Origin: Streptococcus mitis
GTDB taxonomy: Bacteria > Bacillota > Bacilli > Lactobacillales > Streptococcaceae
Assembly (NCBI GenBank): GCA_001560895.1
Contig: CP014326.1
Location: forward strand, 1,252,001-1,316,000
Length of the DNA stretch: 64,000 nt
Reading direction: 5' to 3'
The position numbers and the translations under genes are program-made. How positions within the stretch are numbered: position 1 is the stretch's first letter; every line of letters starts with the position of its first letter. Positions 1 to 9,765 of the stretch are shown here, piece by piece. The notes under the pieces are model-generated. The model had not been told where the DNA came from. It worked only from the letters and a program-made list of their open reading frames with translations, and ran no database searches.

Positions 1-413
1 TCAAATTAATTATTCGTGATGAGTCTGTTCACGGAACCTACATCGGTTACAAATTCCAACTTGGTTTCAATGAATTGCCTGAAGAAGAGCAAGAAAAACT
101 CAAAGAATGGATGTACGACCTGCTCTACACTCTTTACGAGAACGAAGAAGGTTATACAGAGAGCCTCTATGATGGTGTTGGTTGGACGGAAGAAGTCAAA
201 ACCTTCCTTCGCTACAATGCTAACAAGGCACTCATGAACCTGGGGCAAGATCCACTCTTCCCAGATTCAGCAGATGATGTGAACCCAATCGTTATGAACG
301 GTATTTCAACAGGGACATCTAACCACGACTTCTTCTCTCAAGTCGGAAATGGTTACCTTCTTGGTGAAGTTGAAGCCATGCAAGACGATGACTACAACTA
401 CGGTTTAGACTAA
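1..413 (+). CDS. nrdF: Ribonucleotide reductase class Ib small subunit, C-terminal part (5' truncated by window)
   Basis: The open frame enters from the left edge in frame 3 and ends at a TAA at 411-413, giving about 136 C-terminal residues. The sequence begins K-L-I-I-R-D-E-S-V-H-G-T-Y-I-G-Y-K-F, the conserved NrdF helix in which His and Glu coordinate the di-metal centre, and ends in the acidic, aromatic tail DDDYNYGLD that docks into NrdE. The protein makes deoxyribonucleotides with NrdE. The rest of the gene, and presumably nrdE/nrdH, lie outside the window. An intrinsic terminator follows directly, so this is the last gene of its transcript. Identification rests on family knowledge plus the conserved tail. 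Confidence 0.93.
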   Translation, partial: KLIIRDESVHGTYIGYKFQLGFNELPEEEQEKLKEWMYDLLYTLYENEEGYTESLYDGVGWTEEVKTFLRYNANKALMNLGQDPLFPDSADDVNPIVMNGISTGTSNHDFFSQVGNGYLLGEVEAMQDDDYNYGLD

Positions 414-436
414 GTCAACAATTTCAGAAGTGATAT

Positions 437-480
437 AAATATCATGGTTTGTTTAAAACAACCATGATATTTTTGTTTTT
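437..480 (+). terminator. Intrinsic terminator after nrdF
   Basis: An 11-bp perfect stem (439-449 with 460-470, arm ATATCATGGTT) and a 10-nt loop are followed by a T-rich tail at 471-480. It sits 26 bases after the nrdF stop and before the lacR promoter. Confidence 0.9.
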
Positions 481-500
481 GTTTTCTTTTGTTTTTTAAA

Positions 501-529
501 TTGATTGATTTAATACTTTATGATAAAAT
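501..529 (+). promoter_or_regulatory. Probable sigma-A promoter of lacR
   Basis: TTGATT (501-506), a 17-bp spacer and TAAAAT (524-529) preceded by TGA (extended -10). It lies 25 bases before the lacR start codon. Inferred by inspection only. Confidence 0.6.
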
Positions 530-554
530 AGTAATAGAAATAGAGGTGATAACG

Positions 555-1322
555 ATGCTAAAGCAGGAAAAACTAGATAATATTCTAGAAACAGTAAATA
601 CAAAGGGAACTATTACTGTAAAAGAAATCATGACTCGCTTGGATGTATCAGATATGACTGCTAGACGCTACTTGCAAGAGTTGGCAGACAAGGATCTACT
701 TGTTCGAGTACACGGGGGAGCTGAGAAAATTCGCACAGGTTCTATTTTGAATAATGAACGTTCCAATATTGAAAAACAAAGCTTACAAATCGCAGAAAAA
801 CAAGAAATTAGCCGTTTTGCAGGCCATTTAATTGATGAGGGTGAAACTATTTTTATCGGCCCTGGTACGACCTTAGAATCTTTTGCCCGTGAACTTCCAA
901 TTGATAATATTCGTGTTGTAACAAACAGTTTACCAGTCTTTCTCATTCTAAACGAACGAAAACTAACAGATTTGATTTTAATCGGTGGAAACTATCGCTC
1001 TATCACTGGAGCTTTTGTGGGAACACTAACCTTGCAAAACTTAGCCAATCTCCAATTTTCTAAAGCTTTCGTGAGCTGTAATGGTATTAAGGACAATGCG
1101 ATTGCGACCTTTAGTGAAGAGGAAGGTGAATCCCAACGCATCGCCCTCAATAATTCCAATAAAAAATACTTACTAGCTGACAATAGTAAGTTCAATAAGT
1201 TTGATTTTTACACCTTCTACAATATCTCAGATATTGATACCATCGTTTCAGACTCTAAACTGAGCAAAGAAACCTTTGAACAACTTTCAAAACAAACAAA
1301 AATTATTCTTTCTAAACCATAA
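555..1322 (+). CDS. lacR: Lactose phosphotransferase system repressor, DeoR family
   Basis: A 255-residue transcriptional regulator. An N-terminal DeoR-type helix-turn-helix (about residues 18-40, V-K-E-I-M-T-R-L-D-V-S-D-M-T-A-R-R) is followed by the V-H-G-G-A-E-K hinge. The C-terminal DeoR sugar-phosphate-binding domain carries GPGTTLESFA and A-D-N-S-K-F. LacR proteins repress the tagatose-6-phosphate pathway and lactose PTS genes, with tagatose-6-phosphate as inducer. The ATG at 555 has GAGGTGAT six bases upstream, so the longer frame beginning at 489 is rejected. The gene lies downstream of lacG on the opposite strand, within the sugar cluster it probably controls. Candidate operators are the TGTTTGT-type repeats near 9678-9706 and 13234-13254. 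Confidence 0.9.
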   Translation: MLKQEKLDNILETVNTKGTITVKEIMTRLDVSDMTARRYLQELADKDLLVRVHGGAEKIRTGSILNNERSNIEKQSLQIAEKQEISRFAGHLIDEGETIFIGPGTTLESFARELPIDNIRVVTNSLPVFLILNERKLTDLILIGGNYRSITGAFVGTLTLQNLANLQFSKAFVSCNGIKDNAIATFSEEEGESQRIALNNSNKKYLLADNSKFNKFDFYTFYNISDIDTIVSDSKLSKETFEQLSKQTKIILSKP

Positions 1323-1344
1323 AAATGAGGATTAATAAAAATAT

Positions 1345-1393
1345 AAAATGCGTCACATCAAGAAAATAAGAATCTTGATATGACGCATTTTTT
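1345..1393. terminator. Bidirectional terminator between lacR and the small ORF downstream of lacG
   Basis: Long, almost perfect stem: 1345-1362 (AAAATGCGTCACATCAAG) pairs with 1374-1391, with one mismatch region, a short loop, and T-runs on both strands. It ends lacR on the plus strand and the lac operon tail on the minus strand. Confidence 0.88.
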
Positions 1394-1427
1394 GATGAAG
1401 ATTTTTACAAAGAGTTTCCTAGATTCT

Positions 1428-1685
1428 TTATGATTGTTGAAACGGCATAAAATCTGAATCAAAGGAGATATTATCCCGTTCTTCAGGACTGATAAAATTT
1501 AAAAAGATATTTTTAAATTCTTCCAGCTCATAGTCTGAATGGCAAATCCATTCTTTACCGGTAGAGACATACCATTTCCCAAGTTTTTTCAGCTCCTCAT
1601 TAGTCAAACAAGGTATTTGAGAACATTTATCAAAATTGATAATATAAACTTTTTCATAAATAGATTGGATAAAATCTTTGAACAT
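1428..1685 (-). CDS. Small hypothetical protein downstream of lacG
   Basis: 85 residues, not recognised as a family. The composition is ordinary for a soluble protein: aromatic-rich, acidic C-terminus, no membrane segment or signal peptide. It has three cysteines (in C-S-Q-I-P-C and W-I-C-H), but no clear metal-binding pattern. The ATG at 1685 is preceded by ATGAGGTAAAAAG, a fair ribosome-binding site, which supports real translation. It is co-directional with lacG (42 bases downstream of it) and ends just before a strong bidirectional terminator, so it is probably the last gene of the lac transcript. No function is assigned. It could be a conserved lac-linked small protein or a chance frame, but the RBS and position favour a gene. 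Confidence 0.6.
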   Translation of the reverse strand: MFKDFIQSIYEKVYIINFDKCSQIPCLTNEELKKLGKWYVSTGKEWICHSDYELEEFKNIFLNFISPEERDNISFDSDFMPFQQS

Positions 1686-1727
1686 CTTTTTACCTCATTA
1701 GAATTCTATATCTAATTACTCATTCTA

Positions 1728-3143
<1,416 letters not shown>

Positions 3144-3171
3144 CTATTTCTTGATTTAAAATAAAGTAAAA

Positions 3172-3213
3172 GTGAGAGGAGAGGAGTCAGTGAGCCATCC
3201 TTCTCCATCTCAC
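3172..3213 (-). other. Imperfect hairpin in the lacE-lacG intergenic region
   Basis: On the minus strand, GTGAGATGGAGAAGGA (3198-3213) pairs imperfectly with TCCTCTCCTCTCAC (3172-3185) and is followed by a weak T-rich stretch. It lies 37 bases before the lacG start. It could be a weak terminator, a 3'-end stabiliser of the lacE message, or an RNA processing site. Confidence 0.45.
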
Positions 3214-3230
3214 TTCTTGTACCAAGTCAC

Positions 3231-3478
3231 CGAATTGTGACATGAGGAGGTAAAAACGATATCTTTTTACCGACGAATTAACAAGGCGATTAGGAAATTC
3301 GCTATAGCGATTTCCGTAACGATAGGAGACTGTTTTATAGTCCCTATTATTAATCGAATTGTGACATGAGGAGGTAAAAACGATATCTTTTTACCGACGA
3401 ATTAACAAGGCGATTAGGAAAGTCGCCATAGCGATTTCCGTAACGAGAGGAGACTGTTTCACAGTCCCTATCGTTAAT
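3231..3478. repeat. Two tandem copies of a 124-bp repeat between lacE and lacG
   Basis: Copy 1 is 3231-3354 and copy 2 is 3355-3478; each starts with CGAATTGTGACATGAGGAGG. The first 70 or so bases are identical and about 7 substitutions lie in the rest. The repeat boundary coincides with the lacE 3' end: CGAATT recurs a third time at 3479, inside the last lacE codons. Each unit holds short inverted repeats: GGTAAAAA/TTTTTACC, a palindrome around CGCTATAGCG, and GACTGT/ACAGTC. It does not look like BOX and I do not recognise the family. Confidence 0.9.
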
Positions 3479-5165
3479 CGAATTGAGCTTGTACAAATGC
3501 AAGAGCACCTTTTCCATCACGGGTTAATTTGATGTATTGAGCGCCTTCTGTCTTGGCAAGTTTAATACCGAGTTTATCTGTTTCTGCTTTCATATCTTCA
3601 AAGTTTGAGGCAACTTGAGGGGCAAGGATAACTAAATCAAACTCTGGCAACATTTCACGGTGAGCTCCATAGCCACCTGCTGCTGCTTTCACAGGAACAT
3701 TGTACTCTGCAGCTGCCTTGTTCAAAGCATTTGCAAGAAGTCCACTTGTCCCTCCACCTGCACAGAGAACGAGGACATTTGTTTCTTTTGTAATTGTATT
3801 TTGAGCTGCTTCTACACCCGCTTTTTCAAGAATAGCATCTGCTTTTGCAGTGTTGAAGTTTGCAGCAACTTTGTCTTTCAATTCATCATTAGACTTATCT
3901 AAACGTTCTTCTTCAAGAATTTGTTCATCATAAACTTTAAGGAATGGATAGTAAATGACTACGTCAACCACGATTAGAAGGGCAGCAAGAATGAATGATA
4001 GAACTTGGAAGTTCGTACCAAGAACTAGACCTAGTGGAGCTGGGGTTGTCCATGGTAGATTAGCAGTAAATGAATTCATTCCAAGAGTTTCAATGAAGAA
4101 TTTAAAGATCCAAACGTTTGCGATAGGAGCAAAGATAAATGGAATGAAGAAGATTGGATTTAATACCAATGGAGCACCGAACAAGATAGGCTCATTTACA
4201 CCAAAGAAAGTTGGAACTACTGAAGCACGTCCGATTGCACGGTTACGTTTTGATTTTGTTAACCACATGAACATGAATGGAACAACCAGTGTCGCACCAG
4301 TACCACCCATGGTAACGATAAACATTTGTGTACCAGAAGTAAGAATCTTGTCAGCGTGCATACCTTGTTGGAGAAGGTTCAAGTTGACTTCGGCATTGGC
4401 ATAGGTAATAGCTGCGATAGCAGGTTCAACAATAGATGGACCGTGAATCCCAACAAACCAGAAGAAGGCAAAGGCACCAAAGATAATGGTAATACCAAGA
4501 TAGCCATCAGCTGCAGAGAATAATGGTGCAAAGAATTTACCGATTGATTCAGCTACGCTTGTACCCACAAAATGACGAGCTAATAAATCAAGAGCATAAA
4601 GTGAAACAACTGAGAGAGTGAATGGAATCACATCTTTAAAGACTTGTGAGATATTTGGTGGAACTTCGTCAGGCATACGAATAGTGACGTTGTTCTTAAC
4701 ACAAACCTTATAGATGGCTACAGTAACAAAGGCAGCAAGGAAGGCTGAAAGCAAACCTTTTGTTCCAAGGAATCCTGTTGCAAAGCCACCTTCAATCGGA
4801 TCAGCTGCCAACATTAACAAAGCAACAATCGCTGCTAACAGTGTTGACATATAGTTGATTTGATTTGTTTTCTCCATGCTACGGTTTACTGAGTCGGTCA
4901 ATGACTTAGCCGTTGTACCAGCTACCAAGAGAGCCAGAATCCCCATTGAATAGCTGTAAGGTTTCATCAGAAAGGCTACAACTTCATCAGACCATTTAAA
5001 GCCCCATGAGTTTGGTACAAAGGCAATCAAGATAAAAATACTTGAGAAGAGAATAACAGGCATACCTGCAATGAAACCATCACGAATAGCACGAAGATAG
5101 ATATTACGAGATAGTTTCTCAAAGAAAGGCTTTCCTTTCTCAATAAATGCAATTAATTTATTCAT
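3474..5165 (-). CDS. lacE: Lactose-specific PTS enzyme IICB
   Basis: 563-residue membrane permease and phosphotransferase that imports lactose as lactose-6-phosphate. The IIC domain (about residues 1-410) has many hydrophobic segments and the lactose/cellobiose-family motifs [10 protein letters not shown] (239-248) and [10 protein letters not shown] (321-330). A charged linker leads to the IIB domain, whose phosphorylated cysteine is Cys468 in [11 protein letters not shown]. The start codon overlaps the lacF stop (TAATG, one shared base), so the two are translationally coupled. The final codons coincide with the boundary of the tandem repeat downstream, suggesting the repeat arose by duplication reaching into the gene end. 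Confidence 0.96.
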   Translation of the reverse strand: MNKLIAFIEKGKPFFEKLSRNIYLRAIRDGFIAGMPVILFSSIFILIAFVPNSWGFKWSDEVVAFLMKPYSYSMGILALLVAGTTAKSLTDSVNRSMEKTNQINYMSTLLAAIVALLMLAADPIEGGFATGFLGTKGLLSAFLAAFVTVAIYKVCVKNNVTIRMPDEVPPNISQVFKDVIPFTLSVVSLYALDLLARHFVGTSVAESIGKFFAPLFSAADGYLGITIIFGAFAFFWFVGIHGPSIVEPAIAAITYANAEVNLNLLQQGMHADKILTSGTQMFIVTMGGTGATLVVPFMFMWLTKSKRNRAIGRASVVPTFFGVNEPILFGAPLVLNPIFFIPFIFAPIANVWIFKFFIETLGMNSFTANLPWTTPAPLGLVLGTNFQVLSFILAALLIVVDVVIYYPFLKVYDEQILEEERLDKSNDELKDKVAANFNTAKADAILEKAGVEAAQNTITKETNVLVLCAGGGTSGLLANALNKAAAEYNVPVKAAAGGYGAHREMLPEFDLVILAPQVASNFEDMKAETDKLGIKLAKTEGAQYIKLTRDGKGALAFVQAQFD

Positions 5166-5482
5166 TATTTAACTCCTCTCTTGTAGAGTTCGATTAAGTG
5201 GTGCATCAAATCTTTTAACAAGATAGTTGTCATCAAGTGGTCTTGGCCATGCATCATAGTCACACTATAAGCTAAGTCCTCACCAGAAGCTTCCTTAGTC
5301 AATAGACTTGTTTGCGCGTGGTGAGCCTCTGCAATACAGCTACCAGCTTCCTCTACCAGAGCGTCCGCTTTTTCAAAATCACCAGCCTCAGCAGCCTTCA
5401 AGGCTTCCAATAGTTTTGAACGAGCATCGCCAGCATAGGCTACGATTTCAAAACCTAACAATGTTACTTCTTCTCTATTCAT
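5165..5482 (-). CDS. lacF: Lactose-specific PTS enzyme IIA
   Basis: 105-residue, all-helical cytoplasmic phosphocarrier that takes phosphate from HPr and passes it to LacE. The active-site motif M-H-G-Q-D places His78 and Asp81 at the positions known for the L. lactis and S. aureus IIA-Lac proteins. Length matches the family. It sits between lacT (35 bases upstream) and lacE (one-base overlap), the usual lacTFEG order. Confidence 0.96.
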   Translation of the reverse strand: MNREEVTLLGFEIVAYAGDARSKLLEALKAAEAGDFEKADALVEEAGSCIAEAHHAQTSLLTKEASGEDLAYSVTMMHGQDHLMTTILLKDLMHHLIELYKRGVK

Positions 5483-5517
5483 GATAGAATTCTCCTTATG
5501 TATTTTTAATTAAATTT

Positions 5518-6354
5518 TTATGACAATAAACGTTGGATATGTAGAACTAGATAAACTCGTTCACTTTTATACAAATCAAGACCCGTATGTTGCGTAATCA
5601 CATCATAGATCTTGGAACCAATCTCGAACGCTTTTGGATAGGATTGTTTAATATGATCTTCCATATCCAGAAGTGATTGGTTATCATCTCTAGATCTGTC
5701 TAAATAATCCAAGAAATAATTCAAATGTATCATAAAGCGATCATAGAAATGGTTATTCTTTTTAGTTCGTTGAATTGCATAGTCCGTTAAAACTTCTTCA
5801 ACATTCCTGAGAATTTCTTTCCTCTTATCAATCGACTCCACAAGTTCCACTTCATTTTCACCTTCGGCATTAATGAAATGATAAGCAATCCGAATAATTT
5901 CATCCTCAGGAAAATGATCTGCTAGCTTCTGACGGTAAATTTCAAATGCTTCATTTGCGATTTGAAAAGCGACAGGATACTTAGTGGAAATATCTGGCAG
6001 ATTACTATCCTTGTACCTTCCTTGTGCTAGAGCTTGGTAAGAACAGTAAATATGATCTGTCAAGGTTACGTAGAGATACTCTTGAATCGGATAATGATAT
6101 TTCTTTGATAGCTTATCAATGATTTCATAGGTCACTGTGATAAAATCAAGCGGAACATCTTTGAGAAGAGCCATAAAGTTTTCTCTGGACTCTTCGGTCT
6201 TCATCCGAAAAATTTTCTCAACCTGATGTTCAGCAATCAAATCCCCCTTCTTCTTTCCAAATGCAATCCCCTTACCAATTACAATCACCTCTTCTCCTTT
6301 ATCATTTCTGACAAGCGAGACATTGTGATTCATTGGATTTAGAATTCGATACAT
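5518..6354 (-). CDS. lacT: BglG/SacY-family transcriptional antiterminator
   Basis: 278 residues: an N-terminal CAT RNA-binding domain (about 1-55, with M-N-H-N-V-S-L-V and I-G-K-G-I-A-F-G-K) and two PTS regulation domains (about 65-170 and 175-278) containing conserved histidines. Such proteins bind a RAT hairpin in nascent RNA and prevent formation of an overlapping terminator; the PRDs sense PTS phosphorylation. A RAT-like sequence and a terminator lie directly upstream (6392-6475), so lacT, lacF, lacE and lacG are likely under its own control. First gene of the lacTFEG segment. Confidence 0.94.
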   Translation of the reverse strand: MYRILNPMNHNVSLVRNDKGEEVIVIGKGIAFGKKKGDLIAEHQVEKIFRMKTEESRENFMALLKDVPLDFITVTYEIIDKLSKKYHYPIQEYLYVTLTDHIYCSYQALAQGRYKDSNLPDISTKYPVAFQIANEAFEIYRQKLADHFPEDEIIRIAYHFINAEGENEVELVESIDKRKEILRNVEEVLTDYAIQRTKKNNHFYDRFMIHLNYFLDYLDRSRDDNQSLLDMEDHIKQSYPKAFEIGSKIYDVITQHTGLDLYKSERVYLVLHIQRLLS

Positions 6355-6391
6355 GTCAACCTCCTTTTATATTTTAAAGGTATATGAGTAT

Positions 6392-6475
6392 AAAAAATGA
6401 CCACAAATGAACTAGAAAATCAGCCGATTTCTAATTCACCTGTGATCATGCCTAATATTACTTAGTAACACTCAC
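6392..6475 (-). promoter_or_regulatory. LacT-responsive RAT site overlapping a terminator (leader of lacTFEG)
   Basis: On the minus strand the leader reads GTGTTACTAAGTAATATTAG followed by GCATGATCACA (within 6443-6475), closely resembling BglG-family RAT sites. Its end is shared with the left arm of a long imperfect hairpin (TGATCACAGGTGAATTAGAA... pairing with ...TTCATTTGTGGTCA, 6398-6447). The hairpin is followed by a T-run at 6392-6397. Mutually exclusive folding is the classic antitermination arrangement. Confidence 0.88.
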
Positions 6476-6496
6476 CTTGTATTAACTTGTGATTTA

Positions 6497-6533
6497 AGTA
6501 TAGCACAAGTAAGTTTTTTTGTAAACCTTTACA
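6497..6533 (-). promoter_or_regulatory. Promoter with overlapping cre site for lacTFEG
   Basis: Minus-strand -35 TTTACA (6520-6525), 17-bp spacer and -10 TATACT (6497-6502) with upstream TGC. The perfect palindrome TGTAAAGGTTTACA (6520-6533) overlaps the -35 and resembles a CcpA cre site, although its centre is GG instead of CG. The operon can thus be transcribed separately from lacABCD and is probably catabolite-repressed. Confidence 0.75.
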
Positions 6534-6587
6534 TACAACTTTTTTTAAAAATTTTTAGATTCATGTTCCTAAACTAGGAGGACTTTC

Positions 6588-7568
6588 TTACACGCGTTCT
6601 TTCCATGAAGTCGCTGTTGTTTGAAGAACTTTATTGAGCTCATCAATGTTTTCAAATCCAGTTGTGCGAAGCCAGTCGCGAGCTGCTGCTTCACCATCTT
6701 TGATATATGCTTCAACTGATCCAGCCCATGTAGCACGGCCACAAAGAACTCCGTTAAAGTTTGCACCTGATTCATGAGCAAATACAAGAGTATCTTGGAA
6801 AAGTTTAGCTGATACACCAGCACTCAAGTAGATATATGGCAAGTTAGTTGCTTCATCTTGGGCTTTGAAGAAAGCTGCTGCTTCTTCACGTGTGTAAACC
6901 ACTTCACCCTCAGCGAATCCTTCAACATATTTAATGTTAACAGGAACTTCTACTTTCAAGACATCAATGTTAAAGCGTGGGTCTGAGAAGACTTTCATAG
7001 CACCAATAACTTTGTGTGGTTTTACTTTAGCGTATTCTACAGAACCAGCGTCAGCAATTTTTTCATCGTAAGCAAGGATTTCAAGGAAGAATGGGATATC
7101 TTCAGCCACACATTCAGAACCGATACGTTCGATGTAAGCTTGTTTTTCTTGGTTGAGTTCGTCTGAGCTATCTACGTCATAGTAAAGCAAGAATTTAACT
7201 GCATCTGCACCTTCTTCTTTAATACGTTTTGCAGACCAAACATCCAAGCAGTCTGGCAAGCGTTTTGTACTTGTTGTGTCATAACCTGTTTTTTCATAAG
7301 CAAGGAGAAGACCAGCTTTTTCATCAAGAGCTTTAGTTGCTGGAAGTCCATACTCAGGGTCAAGAAGCATAGATGAAGCGTATTTGGTCAATTCATCTGC
7401 TACCAAGACTTTAAGTTCTTCCATTTGAGCCACTGTTGGTTCTTCTGTTTGGTGTTGAGCCATAAGGCGTTTCAAAGCACCACGTTGGTCAAATGCAAGA
7501 GCTGAGATGATACCATTTTCATCAGAAAGTTTTTCTAAGCGTGCACGTTTTTGTTCTGTTAAAGCCAT
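6588..7568 (-). CDS. lacD: Tagatose 1,6-bisphosphate aldolase
   Basis: 326-residue class I (Schiff-base) aldolase that cleaves tagatose-1,6-bisphosphate to dihydroxyacetone phosphate and glyceraldehyde-3-phosphate, the last step of the pathway. Family hallmarks are the N-terminal [24 protein letters not shown], and V-L-K-V-E-V-P-V-N with the catalytic lysine region. Length equals the streptococcal LacD norm. Only one base separates it from lacC. It is the last gene of lacABCD, followed after about 55 bases by the separate lacTFEG promoter. Confidence 0.96.
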   Translation of the reverse strand: MALTEQKRARLEKLSDENGIISALAFDQRGALKRLMAQHQTEEPTVAQMEELKVLVADELTKYASSMLLDPEYGLPATKALDEKAGLLLAYEKTGYDTTSTKRLPDCLDVWSAKRIKEEGADAVKFLLYYDVDSSDELNQEKQAYIERIGSECVAEDIPFFLEILAYDEKIADAGSVEYAKVKPHKVIGAMKVFSDPRFNIDVLKVEVPVNIKYVEGFAEGEVVYTREEAAAFFKAQDEATNLPYIYLSAGVSAKLFQDTLVFAHESGANFNGVLCGRATWAGSVEAYIKDGEAAARDWLRTTGFENIDELNKVLQTTATSWKERV

Positions 7569-7569
7569 T

Positions 7570-8499
7570 TTATACCTCTTTTACTATTAATTGATCATAT
7601 AGAGCTTGATAGTTGGCCATGTTGACATGACCAGTCATTTTTTCTTGAGCATTGAGCATACCAAGGACATTTGCCTTGATGAGTAATGCTGCATCCGATT
7701 CTTTGTGAAGCAGTCCTGAAGAAATTCCTGCCACAGTAGAGTCTCCAGATCCGACAGGGTTGACCACCTGAATTCTAGGAATATCTACCTTGTAGAAAGT
7801 GTCACCATGTTTGGCAAAAGCACCGTTGGCACCAAGTGAAACGATAATCCATTCAATACCTGCAAACAAAGGTTCTTGAAGGACTTCTTTTAATTCATCC
7901 AAATCCTCAGAAACTTCTCTTCCTAGAAGTTGAGACAATTCTTCATTATTTGGTTTGATGACTGTTGGTTTATGTGGTGATTCAAGAACCGCCTGAAGTG
8001 CTGCACCAGAGCAGTCCAAGACAACAGGCTTGCCAGCTTGATTAGCAAGTTCTACCAAGCTCGCATAGTAATCAACTGGAAGGCCAGCTGGCAGACTACC
8101 TGAGATAGCGACTACTTCAACTGACTCCAAGAGTTTTTTGAAATGTTCCAAAAAGTCTTGACCTTCCTGTTCCAATACTTCAGGACCTTTTTCAAGAACT
8201 TCTGTTTGGTTATCTCCATGAAGAATAGCGATACAGTTACGAGTTTCCCCCTGAATTGAGAAGAAATCTTTTTTTACTTGATTATCGATATTTTCAACCA
8301 AAAACTCACCAAGTTTACCACCCACTAAACCAGTAGCAAGAACAGAATCCCCAAATTCTGAAAGTACTCGGGTAACATTGAGTCCTTTACCACCAGCCGT
8401 TTTGGTTACATCCACCACACGATTGACAGTATCAATCTTCAACTCATCCAAGGGATAGGAAATATCGATGGATGGGTTCATTGTGACTGTTAAAATCAT
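7570..8499 (-). CDS. lacC: Tagatose-6-phosphate kinase (PfkB family)
   Basis: 309-residue sugar-phosphate kinase that makes tagatose-1,6-bisphosphate from tagatose-6-phosphate and ATP. PfkB signatures are [12 protein letters not shown] (about residues 35-46) and the anion-hole/catalytic motif [12 protein letters not shown] near residue 250, with the catalytic Asp. The protein is similar to FruK encoded at 47287, but its position between lacB and lacD identifies the substrate. Ten bases downstream of lacB. Confidence 0.95.
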   Translation of the reverse strand: MILTVTMNPSIDISYPLDELKIDTVNRVVDVTKTAGGKGLNVTRVLSEFGDSVLATGLVGGKLGEFLVENIDNQVKKDFFSIQGETRNCIAILHGDNQTEVLEKGPEVLEQEGQDFLEHFKKLLESVEVVAISGSLPAGLPVDYYASLVELANQAGKPVVLDCSGAALQAVLESPHKPTVIKPNNEELSQLLGREVSEDLDELKEVLQEPLFAGIEWIIVSLGANGAFAKHGDTFYKVDIPRIQVVNPVGSGDSTVAGISSGLLHKESDAALLIKANVLGMLNAQEKMTGHVNMANYQALYDQLIVKEV

Positions 8500-8509
8500 A
8501 GGTCACCTC

Positions 8510-9025
8510 TTAGTCGTGGTATTCTCCGCGATCCCATTTTTCAAGGAATTCAGTGAAGAAGTTTGCGTCTGTTTGTTGAGCATTGTGACTTTCAACGTGT
8601 TCAATTTTCGCAATCAATTTCTTGTTTTCTTCAGATGGTTTGTATTCAGCATGGATGAAAGCTTCAATGATATCACACATGAGCAATTCTCCAGTAATCT
8701 TACCACCAAAACCGATAACGTTAGCATTCAATTGTTCTTTAGCATAAAGTGCTGTTGTCATATCACGAACCAAGGCAGAACGAACACCTGGAACTTTATT
8801 TACAGCGTTGTTAATACCAACACCAGTACCACAGATACATACTCCAAGATCAGCTTGACCGCTAGTTACAGCTTCCCCTACTTTTTTACCAAAGATTGGG
8901 TAGTGAGTACGTGTATGGTCATATGTACCAAAGTCAATGACTTCATATCCTTTTGATTTCAAAAATTCTGAAACCGCCATTTTTTCATCTGTTACGATGT
9001 GATCACATCCAATTGCAATTCTCAT
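8510..9025 (-). CDS. lacB: Galactose-6-phosphate isomerase subunit LacB
   Basis: 171-residue RpiB/LacAB-fold subunit. With LacA it converts galactose-6-phosphate to tagatose-6-phosphate. It shows the family motif [17 protein letters not shown] (catalytic Cys and phosphate-binding loop) and the N-terminal [10 protein letters not shown]. Length is typical of LacB (171). Lies 30 bases after lacA and 10 before lacC. Confidence 0.96.
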   Translation of the reverse strand: MRIAIGCDHIVTDEKMAVSEFLKSKGYEVIDFGTYDHTRTHYPIFGKKVGEAVTSGQADLGVCICGTGVGINNAVNKVPGVRSALVRDMTTALYAKEQLNANVIGFGGKITGELLMCDIIEAFIHAEYKPSEENKKLIAKIEHVESHNAQQTDANFFTEFLEKWDRGEYHD

Positions 9026-9055
9026 TTTTAACTTACCTTTCTTACTGTAATCTAA

Positions 9056-9481
9056 TTAGCACATTTTGTTCAACATATCAACACGAATTTGGTGACGTCC
9101 ACCATCGTATTTACCGTTAACAAATCCTTTAGCGATGTTTTTAGCTAATTCATCACCAACAAGTTGTGCACCCATAGTGATCATACGTGAGTTGTTGTGA
9201 CCACGAGTCATATAAGCTGAACGTTCGTCAGATACTTCTGCAGCGACCATTCCTTTGATCTTAGTTGCAACCATAAATGGACCAGCTCCATAAGCATCAA
9301 TCACGATACCAAGGTTTTGTTCTTCTTTGTTTACTTCTGCAGCAACAGCAAGAGTCACATCGACAAAGTCTTGACCTTCAGCTGTAACATCCACAACGTG
9401 GAAGTTTTCTTTTTCCAAGAAGTCTTTCACAACTTCTTTCAATCTCAAACCTGCAGCATCTGCACCGATAACAATAGACAT
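9056..9481 (-). CDS. lacA: Galactose-6-phosphate isomerase subunit LacA
   Basis: 141-residue partner of LacB, same RpiB-like fold: N-terminal [13 protein letters not shown] and central [10 protein letters not shown], where the catalytic Cys of LacB is replaced, as is usual for LacA. First gene of lacABCD. Preceded by an RBS (AAAGGAG) and a roughly 220-nt untranslated leader behind a sigma-A promoter with operator-like repeats. Confidence 0.95.
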   Translation of the reverse strand: MSIVIGADAAGLRLKEVVKDFLEKENFHVVDVTAEGQDFVDVTLAVAAEVNKEEQNLGIVIDAYGAGPFMVATKIKGMVAAEVSDERSAYMTRGHNNSRMITMGAQLVGDELAKNIAKGFVNGKYDGGRHQIRVDMLNKMC

Positions 9482-9677
9482 ATTGTATACTCCTTTTTAT
9501 TTTTCTAGGCTAGTAAAACCTCTTATAGTTAGCAGTTTACCTACAAAAGCTTTCTAGCAGTTTATTGACAAATTGGATTGAATGAGATGAATGACACCTT
9601 ATTCAAGTTTAGGAAACCAGTTCCCTAGAAATAATCTTTCTCCACGCAAGAGAATATAACAAGTGATTGTTTGTTTG

Positions 9678-9736
9678 TTACAAACATCATTTGTTGCTTA
9701 CAAACATAATATACTCCTATTTCCTGAAAAAGTCAA
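9678..9736 (-). promoter_or_regulatory. lacABCD promoter with LacR-operator-like repeats
   Basis: Minus-strand -35 TTGACT (9731-9736), 17-bp spacer, -10 TATATT (9708-9713). Just downstream of the -10 lie two direct repeats reading TGTTTGTAA on the minus strand (9698-9706 and 9678-9686), 20 bp apart, where a repressor would block transcription. LacR is the likely ligand because similar TGTTTGT repeats precede the other operon of the cluster. A further TGTTTGT lies upstream at about 9744-9750. Confidence 0.75.
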
Positions 9737-9765
9737 CAGTTAATGTTTGTTTTTGTGTTTTTTAA

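Noticed and set aside
489..554. N-terminal extension of lacR
   Set aside because: The added 22 residues lie across the -10 region, have no RBS, and the ATG at 555 has GAGGTGAT in place.
3231..3478. The lacE-lacG tandem repeat as a CRISPR array or BOX element
   Set aside because: Only two long, directly abutting units with no spacers, and no boxA/B/C similarity.
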